Source: JBDSLU01 sp039916225 (GTDB lineage Bacteria > Acidobacteriota > Vicinamibacteria > Vicinamibacterales > Vicinamibacteraceae). From it: a DNA stretch of 8,941 nt. The DNA lies in NCBI GenBank assembly GCA_039916225.1, contig JBDSLU010000002.1, positions 1 through 8,941 of the forward strand, read 5' to 3'. The translations under genes were made by a program, and so were the position numbers. Positions 1 to 7,712 of this stretch are shown here, piece by piece. The notes below the pieces were generated by a model that was given only the letters and a program-made list of their open reading frames with translations, was not told where the DNA came from and searched no databases. How positions within the stretch are numbered: the first letter of the stretch is position 1; each line of letters opens with the position of its first letter.

Positions 1-1598
1 CAGGCGCCCGACGGGAAGCCGGCGGCGTCCATCACGAACAGGTTCTTGACGTCGTGCGCCTGCTGGAACTGGTTCAGCACCGACCGCTTCGGATCGCTGC
101 CCATCCGCGCCGTGCCCATCTCATGGATGCTGTAGCCGGGGATGCGATCTTCGAGCGCGAAGGTCTTGACGTTCTTGGCGCCTGACGCCTCGAGCATCTC
201 GCCGGCGCTGACCGCCATGTCGCGGATCATCGTCTTCTCGTTCTCGCCCCACGCGATGCTGAAGTGCAGCACGGGAATGCCGAAGACGTCGGTGACGGTC
301 TTGTTCAGCGTGACGCGGTTGTCCTTGTAGGGCAGGCACTCGCCGAAGCCGACCAGGTTCATCGTCCACTGGCCGTTCTTGACGGCTTCCTTGTAGGCCT
401 GGCCGAAGCCCGGCGCACCCATCGAGAAGTTGAGCGCGCTCCCGCCCTGGAAGCCGTAGCCGCGCAGGAAGTCCTTGTGGCGCTCGCCGTTGGCGGTGTT
501 GCGGAAGCGGATCACGTAGGGACCACCCGGCCGGCGCCCGGCGTTCAGGCTCGGCTTGCCCGGCATGTCGGGGAACTCGCCGTTGGCGCCGCCGGCGACC
601 CACATGTGATCCATCAGGTAGTGCCCGAGGACGCCGCTGGAGTTGGCGAGCCCGTCCGGTGCCGAGTTGAACAGGATGCGCGTCGACTCGAGCGCCTGCG
701 CGCAGAGCACGACGGTCTTGGCGCGGACCTCGCGCGTCTCGCGCGTGATGCGATCGACGTAGGTGACGCCGCGGGCCTTGTTGGTCGCCTTGTCCATCAG
801 CACCTGATAGACCATGGCGTTCGGGATGTGCGTGCACTTGCCGGTCTTCAGCGCGTCGGCGACGGTGGTGAACGCCGAGTTGAAGTACGAGTGCGTGACG
901 CAGCCGCGCTCGCAGGGCCCGCAGAAGTGGCAGGCCTGCCGGCCGTTGATCGGCTTGGTCAGGTTGGCCAGGCGACCCATCGTCAGGGTGCGGCCGAACT
1001 TGGTCTTGATCGAGCTGCGGACCTTGTCCTCGACGCAGGTGAGCGGCATCGACGGCTGGAACTTGCTGTCGGGCAGCTCGGGCACGTTCTCGACCATGCC
1101 GGAGATGCCGACGTAGTCCTCGACCAGCTCGTAATAGGGGACGAGATCCTTGTAGTCGAGCGGCCAGTCGGTGCCGGCGCCGTCGAACGAGAAGCCCTTC
1201 AGATCCTGCTGAGAGAAGCGGTAGCTGTGCCGGCCCCAGACGTTGGTGCGTCCGCCGGTGACGCGCATCCGGCCTTGCCACGAGAAGGGCTTGCCCTGCG
1301 CGGTGGTGTACGGCTCGTCGATGTCGTTACAGAACCAGCTCGAGTTGTACTCGGTGCAGGCGTAGCAGTCCTTCTGCACCGGTTGCGCGCGCCGGATCAG
1401 GTCGTTGGCGCGGGCCTGGTACTTCAGCTCGTAGGGCTGGACGTGCTCGCGATAGTCGCCGTCCTTGAGCGGACGCCCGGCGCAGACCAGCGCGACGCGC
1501 ATGCCGGCCTCGCTCATCCGCTTCGCGACCCACCCTCCGGACGCACCGGTTCCGACCACGATGGCATCGTATTCCTGAGGCTGGGCCTGGATCTGCAC
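1..1598 (-). CDS. GMC-family FAD-dependent oxidoreductase (3' end missing), probable large subunit of a periplasmic dehydrogenase
   Basis: Reading the minus strand from a GTG at 1598 gives 532 residues with no stop before the left edge. Seen: an N-terminal FAD-binding Rossmann motif (VVGTGASGG, about residues 14-22), the GMC signature GGRTNVWG (115-122), a GHYLMDH motif near residue 320, and the C-terminal IHEMGTARMG. The His there is residue 492 and corresponds to the conserved active-site His of GMC enzymes such as glucose oxidase. The sequence stops at MDAAGFPSGA, just before the usual NPT segment, so only a few tens of residues should be missing. A Cys cluster CHFCGPCERGC (C223, C226, C229, C233) could hold an Fe-S centre. 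No signal peptide is visible. GMC enzymes oxidise alcohols or sugars using FAD; the substrate here is unknown. The divergent neighbour encodes a matching small subunit. The start was chosen for the strong Shine-Dalgarno AAGGAG five bases upstream. The codon for the usual ribose-binding Glu of the 'LEAG' motif reads Cys (C39). Confidence 0.93.
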   Translation of the reverse strand, partial: MQIQAQPQEYDAIVVGTGASGGWVAKRMSEAGMRVALVCAGRPLKDGDYREHVQPYELKYQARANDLIRRAQPVQKDCYACTEYNSSWFCNDIDEPYTTAQGKPFSWQGRMRVTGGRTNVWGRHSYRFSQQDLKGFSFDGAGTDWPLDYKDLVPYYELVEDYVGISGMVENVPELPDSKFQPSMPLTCVEDKVRSSIKTKFGRTLTMGRLANLTKPINGRQACHFCGPCERGCVTHSYFNSAFTTVADALKTGKCTHIPNAMVYQVLMDKATNKARGVTYVDRITRETREVRAKTVVLCAQALESTRILFNSAPDGLANSSGVLGHYLMDHMWVAGGANGEFPDMPGKPSLNAGRRPGGPYVIRFRNTANGERHKDFLRGYGFQGGSALNFSMGAPGFGQAYKEAVKNGQWTMNLVGFGECLPYKDNRVTLNKTVTDVFGIPVLHFSIAWGENEKTMIRDMAVSAGEMLEASGAKNVKTFALEDRIPGYSIHEMGTARMGSDPKRSVLNQFQQAHDVKNLFVMDAAGFPSGA

Positions 1599-1603
1599 GC
1601 GCG

Positions 1604-1609
1604 CTCCTT
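1604..1609 (-). promoter_or_regulatory. Ribosome binding site of the GMC oxidoreductase gene
   Basis: The minus strand reads AAGGAG, then CGCGC, then the GTG start. This near-perfect Shine-Dalgarno at 5-nt spacing fixes the GTG at 1598 as the start. No ATG lies close by in frame. Confidence 0.75.
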
Positions 1610-1661
1610 AGCGATCTGGTTGGACTGACTCGCACTATACTGCGGTGATTAGGCGACTGCG

Positions 1662-1667
1662 AAGGAG
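1662..1667 (+). promoter_or_regulatory. Ribosome binding site of the subunit-3 gene
   Basis: AAGGAG lies 6 nt before the ATG at 1674. A GTG directly in front (1671) would leave only 3 nt of spacing, so the ATG is preferred as the start. Confidence 0.7.
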
Positions 1668-1673
1668 ATCGTG

Positions 1674-2309
1674 ATGAGCGACGACGTGCGCGACGAGCCC
1701 CTGCCCGTGTCTTCGGATTCCATCGAGCCATCGCCGTCAGTGGACGGACCACTTCGCCCGTTTGCGTTCGGTCGACGCGCGATTCTGCAGTCGCTCGCGA
1801 CCGGCGTCGGTGCCGCGGTCCTGGCGACGCCGGCCTCGGCGCACGTGCATCAGGCAGCGACGGCTGCCGCGAAGCCGGCCGCCGCCACTGCCGCCGGCCG
1901 CGGTGCCGCACCCGCGCTCGTCTTCCTCGACAAGCACGCCTTCGACACGCTCGCGATCCTCGGCGAACAGATCGTGCCCGGCTCGCGGGCCGCCAAGGTG
2001 CCCGAGTTCCTCGATCGACTGCTCGCCGTCGAGTCGACGGACACGCAGAAGCGCGTCATCCAGTCCATCGGCGCCTTCGAACGCGAGGCGCGCGACGCGC
2101 ACGGCAAGCCGTGGAAGTCGCTCACCGCCCCGCAGGCGACCGCGATCCTCACCAAGATGTCCGACGCGCCGGGCAGCGAGGCCACCCGCCGGGCCTTCGA
2201 AGTCGTCAAGGGCGTCGTCGCCGAGACCTTCTACGCGAGCGAAGCCGGCGTGAAGGAACTCGGCTGGAATCGCGGCGTCATGTTCGCGTCCCCGATTGCC
2301 TGCGGCTAG
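1674..2309 (+). CDS. Gluconate 2-dehydrogenase subunit 3 family protein, Tat-exported
   Basis: The product is 211 residues. It has a long acidic and proline-containing N-terminal stretch (residues 1-32), then a twin-arginine motif G-R34-R35-A-I-L-Q, a hydrophobic segment (about 40-51) and a likely signal-peptidase site after A-S-A (residue 56). An Ala-rich linker leads to the family domain, which begins at LVFLDKHAFDTLAILGEQIV with the characteristic 'IVPGS' and ends with FYASEAGVKELGWNRG and PIACG at the C-terminus. In the gluconate 2-dehydrogenase family this small subunit partners a GMC-type flavoprotein and is thought to supply the Tat signal for the complex. A GMC gene lacking a signal peptide lies immediately upstream but on the opposite strand, which fits that role despite the divergent arrangement. 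It is the first gene of the plus-strand operon, with the next start 31 bp downstream. Family assignment is confident; the substrate of the complex is unknown. Confidence 0.88.
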   Translation: MSDDVRDEPLPVSSDSIEPSPSVDGPLRPFAFGRRAILQSLATGVGAAVLATPASAHVHQAATAAAKPAAATAAGRGAAPALVFLDKHAFDTLAILGEQIVPGSRAAKVPEFLDRLLAVESTDTQKRVIQSIGAFEREARDAHGKPWKSLTAPQATAILTKMSDAPGSEATRRAFEVVKGVVAETFYASEAGVKELGWNRGVMFASPIACG

Positions 2310-2340
2310 TCGTCGTCGGCTCGCACAGCAGCGGACCCGC

Positions 2341-4047
2341 ATGCTCGCTCGAATCCTGTCGGTCGCGGCTGTCGCTGCCGTTGCGGTGACAGCCTGGCCC
2401 GAGCCGCGCGCCTCGGCGCAAGCGCCAGCGGCGGCTGGGCCGGCGATCACCTTCACCGACGTAACCTCCGCGGCCGGCATCCGCTTCCGCCACACCAACG
2501 GCGCCTTCGGCAAGAAGTACCTGCCCGAGACGATGGGCAGCGGCGTCGTCATCTTCGACGCCGACGGTGACGGCGATCAGGATCTGTTCTTGGCCAACGG
2601 ACGAAGCTGGCCGGGCCAGCCGGCGGCCGGGGTCCCGGCGTCCGCGCTGCCGGCTTTTTACAGGAACAACGGCACCGGCGGCTTCGTCGAGACCACCAAG
2701 GCGGCCGGTTTGGCCGTGTCGATGTACGGGATGGGCGGGGCCGCTGCCGATTACGACAACGACGGCGACACCGACCTCTTCACTACCGGCCTCGACGGCA
2801 ATCATCTGTTTCGCAACGGCGGCGCCGGGGTGTTCACCGACGCGACTGCCGCGTCGGGCCTGGCCTCGTCGACGGGCTTCGCGACCAGCGCGGCGTGGTT
2901 CGACTACGACAAGGACGGGATCCTCGACCTGTTCATCGTCAACTACGTGACCTGGTCGATCGCCACCGACAAGACCTGCAGCCTGGACGGCACCAACAAG
3001 TCGTACTGCACGCCGGAGGCCTACAAGGGCGCCAGCCCCGTGCTGTACAAGGGCGGCAAGGACGGAGGATTCACCGACGTCACCAAGGCGGCTGGCCTGG
3101 CCGATCCGCAGGCCAAGGCGCTGGGGATCGTGTTGATCGACTACAACGCCGATGGCTGGCTGGACCTGTTCGTGGCCAACGACACCCGGCCGAACCGGCT
3201 GTATCGCAACACCGGCAAGGGCGGCTTCGTCGACGAGGCGGTGACGGCCGGCGTGGCCTTCAACGATGCCGGCGTGCCGCGGGCCGGCATGGGCGCGGAC
3301 GCCGCCGACTACGACGGATCGGGCCGGGCCAGCCTGGTCGTCGGCAACTTCACCAACGAGATGATCGCCCTCTACCACAACGAGGGTGACGGTCTGTTCA
3401 TCGACGAGGCGCCGGGCAGCGCGATCGGGCCGGCGTCGATGCCGACGCTGACGTTCGCCTGTCTCTTCCTCGACGTCGATCTGGACGGACGGCCAGACAT
3501 CCTCGCCGCCAACGGCCACGTCGCCGACGACATCAGCAAGGTGCAGCCCAAGACCCAGCACGCCCAGTCGCCCCACCTGTTCCGCAACCTCGGCAGCAAG
3601 CGCTTCGAGGTCATCAGCGGCAAGGTCGGGCCGGCCTTCCAGCAGGCCGTCGTGGCGCGCGGCGCAGCCTACGGCGATCTCGACGGCGACGGCGACCTGG
3701 ACATCGTCTTGACAGAGAACAACGGGCCGGTCCGCTACCTCCGCAACGACGGCGGTAATCGCCAGAAGTGGCTGCGGGTGGCGCTGAAGGGCACGAAGTC
3801 GAACCGCAGCGGCATCGGCGCGGTCGTGACCGCCACCCTGCCGGGCGGGGCCAAGCGCTGGGCGATGGTGAAAAGCGGGTCGAGCTACCTGTCGCAGAGC
3901 GAACTGCCGGTCACGTTCGGCCTCGGCGCCGATGCCCGCGTCGCCGGACTCGAAGTCCGCTGGCCGGGCGGTGGCGTAGATACAATCGGAGCGGTCGAGG
4001 CCAATCGCACCGTCACGATCGTCGAAGGACAGGGCCTGGTGAAATAG
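2341..4047 (+). CDS. Exported CRTAC1-family protein: FG-GAP/VCBS repeats plus ASPIC/UnbV domain
   Basis: The product is 568 residues. The ATG at 2341 begins a clean Sec signal peptide (MLARILSV, a hydrophobic Ala/Val core, likely cleavage after A-S-A at residue 26). No good Shine-Dalgarno precedes it. The frame is open back to a TTG at 2296, inside the previous gene, which would add 15 Arg-rich residues. The mature part holds seven Ca-binding DxDxDG-like loops starting at D73, D137, D188, D267, D323, D378 and D446, followed mostly by the hydrophobic strand typical of FG-GAP repeats. This fits a seven-bladed beta-propeller. The loop at 323 (DYDGSGRAS) is degenerate. The C-terminus carries an ASPIC/UnbV domain from N488 (NRSGIGAVV) through FGLG to VRWPGGG. 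The family is common in Acidobacteriota and Planctomycetota, but its molecular role is poorly known. Extracellular or periplasmic Ca-dependent binding is an inference. Confidence 0.88.
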   Translation: MLARILSVAAVAAVAVTAWPEPRASAQAPAAAGPAITFTDVTSAAGIRFRHTNGAFGKKYLPETMGSGVVIFDADGDGDQDLFLANGRSWPGQPAAGVPASALPAFYRNNGTGGFVETTKAAGLAVSMYGMGGAAADYDNDGDTDLFTTGLDGNHLFRNGGAGVFTDATAASGLASSTGFATSAAWFDYDKDGILDLFIVNYVTWSIATDKTCSLDGTNKSYCTPEAYKGASPVLYKGGKDGGFTDVTKAAGLADPQAKALGIVLIDYNADGWLDLFVANDTRPNRLYRNTGKGGFVDEAVTAGVAFNDAGVPRAGMGADAADYDGSGRASLVVGNFTNEMIALYHNEGDGLFIDEAPGSAIGPASMPTLTFACLFLDVDLDGRPDILAANGHVADDISKVQPKTQHAQSPHLFRNLGSKRFEVISGKVGPAFQQAVVARGAAYGDLDGDGDLDIVLTENNGPVRYLRNDGGNRQKWLRVALKGTKSNRSGIGAVVTATLPGGAKRWAMVKSGSSYLSQSELPVTFGLGADARVAGLEVRWPGGGVDTIGAVEANRTVTIVEGQGLVK

Positions 4048-4094
4048 CGGCCGCGCGGCACCGTCCTGCCGCCCGGTTCCGCGGCGGGGGACAC

Positions 4095-7000
4095 GTGTCA
4101 CGAAACATGCTTCTGCTCGCGGCCACGCTGGCCGTGGGTGTCGGTCTCGGCGTCGGCCTCGGGGCTGGCCAGCAGGCCCCGGCGCCATCCGCCCCCGAGC
4201 GACCGGCAGCGCCGGCCGCCGGCTCCGCTGCCGCTTCCACCCCGGCAGCCGGCTCCCGCGAAGACGCCTACCGCGCGAACAACGTCGGTGTCGCCCTGCT
4301 GGAGCAGTACAACCACGCCGAGGCCGCGGCCAGCTTCCGCAAGGCCCTCGCGATCGAACCCACGCTCGAGCTCGCCAGGATCAACCTGGCGATCGCCTTG
4401 TTCTACGTGCCGGATCTGCCGGCGGCGGCCACCGCGGCCAAGGAAGCCGCCGCGGCATCGCCGACGGCGCCGCAACCGCACTACATCCTCGGCCTCATCG
4501 CCAAGTCCGAGAACCAGGCCGATGTCGCCGATGCCGAGTTCGGCAAGGTGCTGGCCATCGATGGCACCGACCTCGGCGCCCGCGTCAACCTGGCCCAGCT
4601 GGCGATGCAGAAGCGCGAATACGACCGCGCGCTCGAGCTGCTGCGGCCGGCGGTCGCGGCCGAGCCGTACCACGTCACCGCGCTCTACAACCTCGGCGTC
4701 GCGCTGACGCGCGCCGGCAAGACCGAGGAAGGGCAGCAGACGATCGCGAAGTTCCAGGCGCTGCGCGAAGCCGGCTACGGCACGGCGTTCTCGAACAACT
4801 ATCTCGAACAGGGACGCTACGCCGAAGCCGTGCCCTCGACCGGCGACGAAGGGGCACCCGCGGCGCGGCTGCAGGCGGTGCCTTTCTCGATGGGGCCGTC
4901 GCTCGGCGGCGAGGGCGAGCCGACCGCCGGCGCCACGCTGGTCGATCTCGATCAGGACGGTGACCTCGATCTGGTCGACGCCGGCGCGCGCCTGCGCATC
5001 CTGGACAACGACGGCGGGCTCCTCCGCGACGTGTCAGCGGCCAAAGGCCTGCCGGCGCTGACACTGCCCACGCCGCTGGTTGCGGCGGTGGCCGGCGACT
5101 ACGACAACGACGACCGCGCTGACCTGTTCGTGCTCGGTGAGCGGCAGCACGCGCTGCTGCACCAGCGCGCCGACGGCACGTTCGAGAACACGACCGCGGC
5201 AGCGGGCATCCCCGCGCCGGCCGGCTCTCCGGCCACGGTCGCCTTCGTCGACGCCGACCACGACGGCGATCTCGATCTGGTGCTCGGCGGCGCCGCCCCG
5301 GTTCTGCTCCGTAACAACGGCAACGGCACCTTCGCCGACGTCACCGCGGCGTCCGGGATCGCCAAGGCGGCGCTGCGGCCGATCGCCATCGTGCCGACCG
5401 ACGTCGACAACCGGCGCGACGTCGATTTGCTGATCGCCCGCGATGCCGGCGCGCCGGCGCTGTTCAAGAACCTGCGCGACGGCAGCTTCGCCGACATTGC
5501 CGGCGAGGTCGGCCTGGCCGAGCTCGGGAATGCCCAGGTGCGCATCGCCGCGGTCGCCGCCGGCGACGTGAACAAGGACGGTTTCACCGATTTCTTCTTC
5601 GGCCGGACCGGCGCCCCCAGCGTCCTGGCCACCAGCGACGGCCGCGGGCGCTTCACGGTGTCGCCGATCGGCGGACTCGACGGCGCCACCGCCGCGCAGT
5701 TCATCGATCTCGACAACGACGGCCGGCTCGACGTCGTCGCAATAACCACCGCCGGACTGATCCAGGCGCGAAATGGCGGCAGCACGGGACCGGCCGGGGC
5801 TCGCCTGCCGTCGTGGACGGTGATGCCGCTGAACGCGCTCGGTGGGGCGGTGCAGGCGGCCAACGGCGCGATGATGCTCACCACGCCCGTCCAAGGCGCG
5901 TGGTGGCTGGCGTCGGGTGACGTCGATGGCGACGGCGACACCGATCTCGTGGTGCGGGCCACGACCGGGCCCGAGCGCGGACGGCTGCTGCTGCTGAAGA
6001 ACGACGGTGGCAGCCGCCAGGCGTCGCTGCGCATCCGGCTGACCGGCAAGGTCAGTAACCGCAGTGCGGTCGGGTCGAAGGTCGAACTGCGCGCCGGCAG
6101 CCTGCGACAGAAGCTCGAGACGGCGAGCGCATGGCCCGCGGCTTCGCCGAGCGATCTCGTGTTCGGCCTCGGCGATCGCACGGCGGCCGACGTCGTGCGC
6201 GTGCTGTGGCCGGCCGGCATCGTGCAAGCCGAGCTGCCGCCGGCGGATGCTTCAACCGCCGGCACCGGCGGATCGCCCGGCGTCGTGCCGCACGGCACCA
6301 TGCTGTTCACCGAGCTCGATCGCAAGCCGTCGTCGTGTCCGTATCTCTTCACCTGGAACGGCGAGCGCTTCGAGTTCATCACCGATTTCATGGGCGGCGG
6401 CGAGATGGGCTACCAGCACGCGCCTGGCGTCATCGGTCAGCCCGATCCCGAGGAGTTCACGCGCATCGACGGTACGCGGCTGGTGCCGCGCGACGGGCGC
6501 TACGAGCTGCGGATCACCAACGAGCTGGAAGAGACGCTGTTCCTCGATCGCGCCCGGCTGATCGTCGTCGATCACCCGGCGTCGGTGGACATCCACCCGC
6601 GCGAAGGCGCGGTCTCGCCACCGTTCCCGGCTTTCCAGATCCATGCAGTTGCTGGCGCCAAGCCCGTTGCGCGTGCGCTCGACGACGCCGGCCACGATGT
6701 GACGTCGCGCCTGCTCGCGACCGATCGGCAGTTCGTCGACACGCTGCCGCTCGAACGCATCCGCGGCTACGCCAAGCCGCACACGCTGACGCTCGATCTC
6801 GGGCCCGCGCCGGGTGGCCAGGCATCGACACTGCTGCTCCTGACTGGTTGGACCGACTACGCGTTCTCGACCGACAACGTCGCCGCGCACCAGGCGACGT
6901 TGCCGCTCGATCCGCCGTCGCTGCAGGTGCGTGACGCCACTGGCCAGTGGCAGACGGCGATCGCCGAGATCGGCATTCCGGTCGGCCGGCCGCAGACGAT

Positions 7001-7712
7001 CGTGGTCGATCTCTCGGCGGTCCGTTTCCACGGCGCGCGTGCCGTGCGAATCGCCACGAGCATGCGCGTCTACTGGGATCGCGCGCAGGTCGCGACCGAG
7101 GATCGGACCGTGCGGGCGCGGCAGATCGCGCTCGATCCGGTGCGCGCCGATCTGGCCTGGCGCGGCTTCTCGGCCGAGGTGTCGCCGGACGGCCGCGAGC
7201 CGTACGGCTACGACTTCTCGCGCGTGTCGACGATCGTGCCGTGGAAGCTGATGCCCGGCCGCTACACCCGCGAGGGCGACGTCCGCGAGCTGGTGCGGGC
7301 CGCCGACGACTTTTTCGTGGTGTCGCGCCCGGGTGACGCCCTTGCGCTGTCGTTCGATGCGACCCGCATGCCGGCGCTGCCGGCCGGCTGGACGCGTACC
7401 TTCCTGCTGCACAGCGTCGGCTACAGCAAGGAGATGGATCCGCACTCGGCCAGCCCGGACGAGGCGTGGCCGATGCCGTTCCGGACGATGACCCGCTATC
7501 CCTATGCCGCGCCCGAGCGCTATCCGGACACGCCGGCGCACCGCGCCTACCTCGAGCGCTGGAACACGCGCGTGGTCAGTCGGACGCTGCCGCCGCTCGA
7601 GCTGTCGGTGGGCGGCGCCGCTGGCGCATCGTCGCGTGGTCCGGCAGCGCCGCGGCCGTCCGATGCTCCCGGCCAGCGCGGCCAAGCCACGAGGACGGGC
7701 GGCGATCGATGA
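4095..7712 (+). CDS. Large membrane-targeted TPR / FG-GAP / UnbV-like protein with an unassigned C-terminal region
   Basis: The product is 1205 residues from a GTG at 4095, which has a G-rich Shine-Dalgarno-like run at 4086-4090. An in-frame ATG at 4107 is the alternative start. Order of parts: a Gly-rich hydrophobic signal or anchor (residues 5-25); an Ala/Pro linker (26-54); about five tetratricopeptide repeats (55-250); seven DxDxDG-type FG-GAP loops at D284, D335, D386, D436, D491, D538 and D609, mostly about 50 residues apart; a UnbV-like segment from N655 (NRSAVGSKV) through FGLG to the WPAG motif; then about 460 further residues. That last region begins near C748 (CPYLFTWNGERFEF) and contains MRVYWD (990-995), a GW/GY segment near 1103 and PMPFRTMTRYPY (from 1126). 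I cannot assign it a named domain. The tail after about 1160 is low-complexity. TPRs imply protein-protein contact and the propeller implies Ca-dependent folding. It probably functions with the CRTAC1 protein just upstream, which shares its propeller and UnbV order. Confidence 0.85.
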   Translation: MSRNMLLLAATLAVGVGLGVGLGAGQQAPAPSAPERPAAPAAGSAAASTPAAGSREDAYRANNVGVALLEQYNHAEAAASFRKALAIEPTLELARINLAIALFYVPDLPAAATAAKEAAAASPTAPQPHYILGLIAKSENQADVADAEFGKVLAIDGTDLGARVNLAQLAMQKREYDRALELLRPAVAAEPYHVTALYNLGVALTRAGKTEEGQQTIAKFQALREAGYGTAFSNNYLEQGRYAEAVPSTGDEGAPAARLQAVPFSMGPSLGGEGEPTAGATLVDLDQDGDLDLVDAGARLRILDNDGGLLRDVSAAKGLPALTLPTPLVAAVAGDYDNDDRADLFVLGERQHALLHQRADGTFENTTAAAGIPAPAGSPATVAFVDADHDGDLDLVLGGAAPVLLRNNGNGTFADVTAASGIAKAALRPIAIVPTDVDNRRDVDLLIARDAGAPALFKNLRDGSFADIAGEVGLAELGNAQVRIAAVAAGDVNKDGFTDFFFGRTGAPSVLATSDGRGRFTVSPIGGLDGATAAQFIDLDNDGRLDVVAITTAGLIQARNGGSTGPAGARLPSWTVMPLNALGGAVQAANGAMMLTTPVQGAWWLASGDVDGDGDTDLVVRATTGPERGRLLLLKNDGGSRQASLRIRLTGKVSNRSAVGSKVELRAGSLRQKLETASAWPAASPSDLVFGLGDRTAADVVRVLWPAGIVQAELPPADASTAGTGGSPGVVPHGTMLFTELDRKPSSCPYLFTWNGERFEFITDFMGGGEMGYQHAPGVIGQPDPEEFTRIDGTRLVPRDGRYELRITNELEETLFLDRARLIVVDHPASVDIHPREGAVSPPFPAFQIHAVAGAKPVARALDDAGHDVTSRLLATDRQFVDTLPLERIRGYAKPHTLTLDLGPAPGGQASTLLLLTGWTDYAFSTDNVAAHQATLPLDPPSLQVRDATGQWQTAIAEIGIPVGRPQTIVVDLSAVRFHGARAVRIATSMRVYWDRAQVATEDRTVRARQIALDPVRADLAWRGFSAEVSPDGREPYGYDFSRVSTIVPWKLMPGRYTREGDVRELVRAADDFFVVSRPGDALALSFDATRMPALPAGWTRTFLLHSVGYSKEMDPHSASPDEAWPMPFRTMTRYPYAAPERYPDTPAHRAYLERWNTRVVSRTLPPLELSVGGAAGASSRGPAAPRPSDAPGQRGQATRTGGDR

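Larger units (their letters stand above)
1599..1673. promoter_or_regulatory. Divergent intergenic region with a possible shared promoter
   Basis: This 75-bp gap separates two genes transcribed away from each other, so promoters for both should lie in or near it. The AT-richest stretch is ACTATACT (1634-1641). It gives a -10-like TATACT on the plus strand (1636-1641) and TATAGT on the minus strand (1639-1634). No convincing -35 hexamer sits 16-18 bp from either, so the promoter call is weak. No clear operator palindrome was seen. Confidence 0.35.

Noticed and set aside
264..1628. Long plus-strand open frame (454 codons) opposite the GMC gene
   Set aside because: It is antisense to a gene with clear GMC motifs. 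Its product is a low-complexity Arg/Val/Ala/Asp mix without domains, as expected for a shadow frame in GC-rich DNA.
4069..4087. Short CCGCC/GGCGG inverted repeat before the GTG at 4095
   Set aside because: Five base pairs with a nine-base loop is expected by chance at this GC content, so it is not reported as a regulatory hairpin.
3768..4094. Upstream extension of the TPR/FG-GAP protein into the preceding gene
   Set aside because: The frame is open back to 3768, but the extra residues are Arg-rich shadow of the UnbV domain. The hydrophobic signal segment directly follows the GTG at 4095.
2278..4188. Minus-strand open frame of 636 codons covering the first CRTAC1 gene
   Set aside because: It is the mirror of the Asp/Gly repeat codons, giving Val/Ala/Arg-rich sequence. 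The plus strand has a signal peptide, seven Ca loops and a UnbV domain.
5034..6391. Overlapping minus-strand open frames of about 400-430 codons under the FG-GAP region
   Set aside because: They are antisense to regularly spaced DxDxDG repeats, have no recognisable motif and lack a convincing ribosome site.
6252..7685. Minus-strand open frame of 477 codons opposite the C-terminal module
   Set aside because: The composition is Arg/His/Val-rich and typical of a reverse-complement shadow. The sense frame is continuous with the TPR/FG-GAP protein.
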